Assembly: GCA_035654795.1 (NCBI GenBank)
Contig: DASRWC010000056.1
Span: 1-64,000, forward strand
Length of the DNA stretch: 64,000 nucleotides
Reading direction: 5' to 3'
From: JAAYLC01 sp035654795
Lineage (GTDB): Bacteria; Bacteroidota; Bacteroidia; Flavobacteriales; Flavobacteriaceae
A program made the position numbers and the translations under genes. The notes under the pieces are model-generated. The model made no database searches, had not been told where the DNA came from, and saw nothing but the letters and a program-made list of their open reading frames with translations. Below are positions 60,004 to 64,000 of this stretch, piece by piece. How positions within the stretch are numbered: the stretch's first letter is position 1; each line of letters opens with the position of its first letter.

Positions 60004-60900
60004 ATGACTTGGCCCGAGGCACTAAAAGATTATCAAATATACCTCCGATTGGAAAAAGGTCTTTCGGAAAACTCTATCATAAACTACAGTTTGGATATTA
60101 TGAAACTTCAAGATTGGCTTCTTGAGAACAACATAAACGACTCTCCCGAAAAAATAGGCGCTGAGGAAATACAACAATTTGTCTATAGCATTTCTAAAGA
60201 AGTCAAACCCAGATCCCAGAGTAGAATCATCTCCGGACTTAATGGCTTCTTTAAGTATCTTATTTTTGAAGATTATAGAGAAGACAATCCTTTAGAGCTT
60301 ATTGAAGCCCCAAAGACAGGAAGAAAATTACCTGAAGTATTATCCACTTCAGAGATTGATCTCCTTATTTCCCAAATAGATTTGACCTCGGCTCAGGGAG
60401 AAAGAAATCGGGCTATTCTTGAGACGCTGTATGGTTGCGGTCTGCGAGTTTCGGAATTAACAGAATTAAAAATATCTGATCTTCATTTTAATGAAGGTTT
60501 TATTTCCGTTATTGGAAAAGGAAGCAAGCAAAGGTTAGTTCCTATCGGCCCATCGGTGCAGAAATACATTAATATTTACCGAGACCAAATCCGACGTCAT
60601 CAAAAAATTGATCCCAAATCCTCAGACACTCTTTTCTTAAATCAACACGGACGCGGACTTACAAGAGCTATGATTTTCACCATAATAAAGCAATTGGCTG
60701 AAAAAGCGGGAATATCAAAAAACATTAGTCCTCACACGTTCCGACATTCTTTTGCAACACATCTTTTGGAAAATGGAGCAGATCTGAGAGCTATTCAACA
60801 AATGCTGGGACACGAAAACATAACTACCACAGAAATTTACACACACCTGGACCGAAAGTATCTCACTGAGGTTATAAATAAATTTCATCCTCGCCGGTAG
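60004..60900 (+). CDS. xerD: Site-specific tyrosine recombinase XerD
   Basis: A 298-residue recombinase for chromosome dimer resolution. An N-terminal SAM-like core-binding domain (about 1-90) precedes the catalytic domain. The catalytic residues R148 (GLRVSELTELK), H244 and R247 (HTFRHSFATHLLENGAD), H270 (QMLGHENITTT) and nucleophile Y279 are present. Length is typical. Its position near other housekeeping genes and the absence of mobile-element genes argue against an integrase. Confidence 0.95.
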   Translation: MTWPEALKDYQIYLRLEKGLSENSIINYSLDIMKLQDWLLENNINDSPEKIGAEEIQQFVYSISKEVKPRSQSRIISGLNGFFKYLIFEDYREDNPLELIEAPKTGRKLPEVLSTSEIDLLISQIDLTSAQGERNRAILETLYGCGLRVSELTELKISDLHFNEGFISVIGKGSKQRLVPIGPSVQKYINIYRDQIRRHQKIDPKSSDTLFLNQHGRGLTRAMIFTIIKQLAEKAGISKNISPHTFRHSFATHLLENGADLRAIQQMLGHENITTTEIYTHLDRKYLTEVINKFHPRR

Positions 60901-60988
60901 AAGGTTAAATAAAATGCAAAACCTACCATTCAACTCTCAGATATGCCGAATTTCTTATAAATTGAAAGTTTAAAAAAATAATCAAAAG

Positions 60989-61936
60989 ATGAAAATATTG
61001 CAGTTTAGAAATGGAGACGAAATGCACGCCATTGGATTGGGCACTTGGAAAGCCAATGGAAAAGAACTTAAAAAAGCAGTAAAGGATGCGATTTATGCAG
61101 GGTACAGACATATTGATACAGCTACAAATTATGAAAATGAAGAAACCATCGGAGAAGCTCTGGCTGAAATTTTTGCAGAAGGAAAAATTTTCAGAGAAGA
61201 TATTTTCATAACCTCCAAATTGTGGAATGATTCTCATGGCGAAGGTCAGGTAATTCCTGCAATAGAAGAATCATTAAAAAAATTGAGATTAAACTACTTG
61301 GATCTCTATTTAATCCATTGGCCGGTAGCCTTCAGATATGGAGTTAAATTTCCGAAAACTCCTGACGATTATTTATCGCCCGAAGAGGCTCCGCTTTCCG
61401 AAACTTGGAAACAAATGGAAAAAGCTTTGGAGCTCGGTTTGACTAAACATATCGGAGTCTCGAATTTCAGTATTAAAAAATTACAAAACCTGATCGATAA
61501 GTGTAATGTGATTCCCGAGATGAATCAAGTAGAGATGCATCCACTATTGCCACAAAATGAACTCCTAGATTTTTGCAGGGAGAACGAAATCTTGATGACA
61601 GCCTATTCCCCACTTGGTTCGGGAGATCGTGCAAAATCTATGAAAGCAGGAGATGAACCGAATATGCTCGATCTGGATGTAATCAAGAATATAGCCAAAA
61701 AACACAATGCTCTTCCCGCACAAATACTTATAAGTTGGCACACGAATCGCGGATGTGCTGCTATTCCCAAATCGGTAACCAAGGAACACATACTCAGCAA
61801 TTTTCAGGCTGCCGATGTGGAGCTTGATGAAAACGACATGAAAGCTATTTCCGAAATTAAGGAGCGGTATCGCTATATCACCGGGAAATTTTTTGAGGAA
61901 CCTTCAAAAGGCTATACCAATCTTTATGACCTATAA
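60989..61936 (+). CDS. Aldo/keto reductase
   Basis: A 315-residue NADPH-dependent TIM-barrel reductase. The catalytic tetrad is D43 and Y48 (YRHIDTATNYENEETIGEAL), K77 (FITSKLWND) and H110 (DLYLIHWPVAF). Coenzyme residues are in the C-terminal CAAIPKSVTKEHILSNFQAA. It belongs to the group with aldose reductase and 2,5-diketo-D-gluconate reductase. The substrate cannot be told. A strong bidirectional terminator follows. Confidence 0.94.
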   Translation: MKILQFRNGDEMHAIGLGTWKANGKELKKAVKDAIYAGYRHIDTATNYENEETIGEALAEIFAEGKIFREDIFITSKLWNDSHGEGQVIPAIEESLKKLRLNYLDLYLIHWPVAFRYGVKFPKTPDDYLSPEEAPLSETWKQMEKALELGLTKHIGVSNFSIKKLQNLIDKCNVIPEMNQVEMHPLLPQNELLDFCRENEILMTAYSPLGSGDRAKSMKAGDEPNMLDLDVIKNIAKKHNALPAQILISWHTNRGCAAIPKSVTKEHILSNFQAADVELDENDMKAISEIKERYRYITGKFFEEPSKGYTNLYDL

Positions 61937-61979
61937 AAAAGTAAAACCTCAATTGTAGTTTTTGAGGTTTTACTTTTAT
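61935..61979. terminator. Bidirectional terminator between the aldo/keto reductase gene and rny
   Basis: A 15-bp perfect stem (AAAAGTAAAACCTCA at 61937-61951 with its complement at 61963-61977) flanked by A and T tracts on both sides. Confidence 0.93.
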
Positions 61980-61995
61980 AAATCTATTTCCTTAT

Positions 61996-63555
61996 TTACT
62001 TGGCGATATTTACAGCTCTTGTTTCACGGATAACGGTGATTTTTACCTGCCCCGGATAAGTCATATCTGTTTGGATTTTTTGCGAAATTTCAAAAGACAG
62101 TTGCGCCGCTTGTTCATCGCTTACCTTATCACTTTCCACAATTACGCGTAGTTCCCTACCGGCCTGAATGGCATAAGCTTTATTTACACCGTTAAACCCA
62201 AAAGCAATGTCTTCTAAATCTTTTAATCTCTGGATATATGAATCCAACACCTGTCTTCTTGCTCCGGGTCTTGCCCCGCTGATGGCATCACACACTTGTA
62301 CAATGGGTGATAGTAAATTGTCCATTTCAATTTCGTCGTGATGCGCACCAATTGCGTTACAAACCTCAGGTTTTTCCCCATATTTTTCTGCCCATTGCAT
62401 TCCCAGCAGTGCGTGAGGAACTTCAGTTTCCATTTCCGGAACTTTTCCTATGTCGTGCAATAATCCGGCGCGTTTAGCAAGTTTGGCATTTAAACCAAGC
62501 TCGGCTGCCATAATTCCGCAAAGTCGAGCAACTTCTCTGGAATGGTGCAACAAGTTTTGACCGTAACTGGAACGGAATTTCATTCTCCCCACAGCCTTTA
62601 TCAATTCAGGGTGAAGACCGTGGATCCCCAGCTCAATAACGGTGCGTTTACCCACTTCAATAATTTCATCTTCTATCTGTTTTGTAGTCTTTTGTACTAC
62701 TTCTTCTATTCGTGCAGGATGAATCCGGCCGTCTGTAACCAATTTGTGCAATGACAATCTTGCTATTTCTCTTCTTACAGAATCAAAGCAAGAGAGAATA
62801 ATGGCTTCCGGAGTATCATCCACAATAATTTCCACGCCGGTAGCAGCCTCTATTGCACGAATATTCCGCCCTTCTCTTCCTATAATTCTTCCTTTAACAT
62901 CATCGCTTTCAAGATTGAAGACAGAGACACAATTTTCAACCGCCTCTTCTGTTCCAACGCGTTGAATCGTGTTGATTATTATCTTACGTGCTTCCTTTTT
63001 GGCAGTCAACTTGGCTTCTTCAATTGAATCTTGCACATAAGCCATTGCTTCAGCGCGAGCTCCTTCTTTTAAGCTTTCTATTAACTGGGTTCTGGCATCA
63101 TCTGCAGATAATCCTGAAATGGTTTCCAATTGCTCCACCTGACTTTTATGCAGCTTTTCAACTTCTTGCTGTCTTTTTTCCAAAATTGCGAGTCTCTCGT
63201 CCAGTTCAGTCTGACTTTTTTCCAGCTGTGCATTTAACTTTTTATTCTTTGATAATTCCTGAGACACCTGAGATTCCTTATCTCTCACACGCTTTTCCGC
63301 TTCGGACATTTTCTTTTCTCTTCCGAGAATCACCTTTTCGTGTTCAGATTTTAATTCAAGAAACTTCTCCTTTGCTTGGAGAATTTTATCTTTTTTAATC
63401 GCTTCCGATTCTGATTTTGCCTCTTTTACAATTGAAGCTGCTCTTTCCTGTGCATTTTTCACCATTTGTGAAGCGTGGTTTCTTTCTAATAATTTCGCTA
63501 TTAGAAATCCTACTCCCAAGCCCGCTATGGCCACAATAATTAAGTATAAGTCCAT
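61996..63555 (-). CDS. rny: Ribonuclease Y
   Basis: A 519-residue membrane-anchored endoribonuclease that starts mRNA decay. One N-terminal helix (YLIIVAIAGLGVGFLIAKLL), a long coiled coil (about 30-200), a KH domain (around GRIIGREGRNIRAIEAATGV), and an HD domain with HHSREVARLCGIMAAELGLN and LLHDIGKVPE. The end is VKITVIRETRAVNIAK. Length is normal. A 6S RNA lies between it and zapA. Confidence 0.97.
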   Translation of the reverse strand: MDLYLIIVAIAGLGVGFLIAKLLERNHASQMVKNAQERAASIVKEAKSESEAIKKDKILQAKEKFLELKSEHEKVILGREKKMSEAEKRVRDKESQVSQELSKNKKLNAQLEKSQTELDERLAILEKRQQEVEKLHKSQVEQLETISGLSADDARTQLIESLKEGARAEAMAYVQDSIEEAKLTAKKEARKIIINTIQRVGTEEAVENCVSVFNLESDDVKGRIIGREGRNIRAIEAATGVEIIVDDTPEAIILSCFDSVRREIARLSLHKLVTDGRIHPARIEEVVQKTTKQIEDEIIEVGKRTVIELGIHGLHPELIKAVGRMKFRSSYGQNLLHHSREVARLCGIMAAELGLNAKLAKRAGLLHDIGKVPEMETEVPHALLGMQWAEKYGEKPEVCNAIGAHHDEIEMDNLLSPIVQVCDAISGARPGARRQVLDSYIQRLKDLEDIAFGFNGVNKAYAIQAGRELRVIVESDKVSDEQAAQLSFEISQKIQTDMTYPGQVKITVIRETRAVNIAK

Positions 63556-63571
63556 TTAGTTGTCATGTTTA

Positions 63572-63744
63572 ATAAAAAAGCCCACATCAATACCGGGATT
63601 TTGTGTAAACTCCTTAAAAAAAGATTTAGGGTTAACAAGCTGGTCAAGTATCCGTTCACAGACGGCTCGCTTTTGCAACTTCAACTCACCCTTTTTAAAG
63701 AATTCTTGTTGAGTTTACCAAAAAAAAATAGTATTAATGTAGGC
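63572..63744 (-). ncRNA. ssrS: 6S RNA (ssrS) candidate
   Basis: Between zapA and rny the minus strand folds into one long rod. A 14-bp closing stem joins 63731-63744 to 63580-63593 (two G-U pairs). Inward from it, an 8-bp stem pairs GTAAACTC (63711-63718 as GAGTTTAC on plus) with GAGTTTAC (63605-63612). A largely single-stranded central region contains a small GCCGTCTGTGAACGG hairpin. A run of T follows the 3' strand. The layout (terminal stem, bulged rod, central bubble, about 170 nt) and the zapA-rny location match 6S RNA, which binds the housekeeping RNA polymerase. Ends are approximate. Confidence 0.75.
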
Positions 63745-63770
63745 AGTAACCTTTTTGTTTAATAAGAACG

Positions 63771-64000
63771 TTATGACAGATAGTCTTGTAATAATTCATC
63801 CAGAGCTTTTAGGCGCTCCTGGGTGAGTTGAATACCTTCCGAACTGTCAATTTTTTTTTGCTCGGCTCGTGCTGCAAACTGTAAGGCACACATGGCCAAT
63901 ACATCTTGTTTATCTCTTACAGCATAATTTTGTTCAAAGTTACGAATCATTTCTTCAATTTGCTTTGCCGCCGCTCTTAATCCTTCTTCTTGAGCAGGAT
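63771..64000 (-). CDS. zapA: Cell division protein ZapA, 5' part beyond the window
   Basis: A frame of 76 full codons runs off the right edge and ends at the TAA complement at 63771-63773. The visible residues include EEGLRAAAKQIEEMIRNFEQ, the hallmark DKQDVLAMCALQFAARAEQ and the C-terminal RLKALDELLQDYLS. This is the coiled-coil half of ZapA, which stabilises FtsZ protofilament bundles. The N-terminal globular domain lies outside the window. The 6S RNA and rny follow on the same strand. Confidence 0.88.
   Translation of the reverse strand, partial: PAQEEGLRAAAKQIEEMIRNFEQNYAVRDKQDVLAMCALQFAARAEQKKIDSSEGIQLTQERLKALDELLQDYLS

Noticed and set aside
60004..60900. Tyrosine recombinase as the integrase of a mobile element
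   Set aside because: No attachment-site repeats, no phage or transfer genes nearby, and the sequence is a full-length XerD type.
60715..60933. Minus-strand frame of 72 codons inside xerD
   Set aside because: It is the complement of the conserved catalytic region of xerD and has no separate signal.
63565..63762. Plus-strand frame of 65 codons between rny and zapA
   Set aside because: It runs exactly through the 6S RNA candidate on the other strand, and its codons are fully explained by the stem complementarity.
1..64000. Riboswitches and T-box leaders
   Set aside because: Leaders of hisS, dapB, nadC and the PLP-enzyme genes were scanned by eye; none shows a recognisable conserved aptamer.

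Overview
The window is a stretch of ordinary chromosome from a member of the Bacteroidota, most likely Flavobacteriia or a close relative. The evidence is the AT-rich sequence, TAnnTTTG-type promoter elements, the near absence of Shine-Dalgarno sequences, a type IX secretion (T9SS) cargo protein, and many families largely confined to this phylum (DUF4290, DUF4834, DUF5683, DUF2911, YbaB and DUF493 in typical settings). The gene order parA-parB-DUF5683-dapB-lepB also fits. I see no prophage, insertion sequence, CRISPR array or plasmid gene. Almost every gene has a recognisable family, and most are housekeeping.

Layout. 0-3.3 kb: a DUF4350-MoxR-DUF58 operon cut by the left edge. 3.3-9 kb: a divergent CysH-like protein, an OxyR-type regulator, DUF2911, a coiled-coil membrane protein, and murA-DUF4290-DUF493. 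9-13.6 kb: P-loop protein-recQ-fmt-HU, then YqgE. 13.6-16.7 kb: a class IV aminotransferase, a START-like protein, tRNA-Met and hisS. 16.8-26.4 kb: an ABC permease, the rpsF-rpsR-rplI operon, priA, DUF2147, yihY, nadC, rlmH and two envelope proteins. 26.5-35 kb: an outer-membrane transporter-like protein, a GNAT protein, an alpha-oxoamine synthase, an MFS exporter, a cystathionine beta-synthase-like enzyme and oligopeptidase B. 35-41.4 kb: YbaB, a small secreted protein, a SpoU methyltransferase, a Ste24-like protease, a GT2 glycosyltransferase, an EamA transporter and a Fur regulator. 41.4-50.7 kb: a three-gene biotin-dependent acyl-CoA carboxylase operon, then lepB, dapB, DUF5683, parB, parA and an SDR, all on the minus strand. 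50.9-54.7 kb: a three-gene operon of unknown function. 54.7-64 kb: an Smr protein, a T9SS cargo protein, two small membrane proteins, aroQ, two small porins, xerD, an aldo/keto reductase, RNase Y, a 6S RNA and the 3' part of zapA.

The best candidate for an undescribed system is the operon at 50.9-54.7 kb. It combines a DUF1704/QEGLA protein with an HExxxH zinc site (the family that includes the eukaryotic tubulin detyrosinase MATCAP), an ATP-grasp ligase, and an aspartoacylase-like zinc hydrolase. One enzyme that can form an amide bond sits beside two that can break one, which suggests a modification or turnover cycle on a small molecule or a protein C-terminus. A second candidate is the pair at 28.7-32.7 kb, which matches the first two steps of sulfonolipid (capnine) synthesis. 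Other points worth a look are a CysH with one of its four cluster cysteines replaced by threonine, a MurA with aspartate at the fosfomycin-target cysteine, a heptanucleotide tandem repeat beside dapB, and a gene remnant or small gene near 38 kb.

Several starts were moved from the longest reading frame to a position supported by signal peptides, family N-termini or promoter position; each case is noted in its entry.
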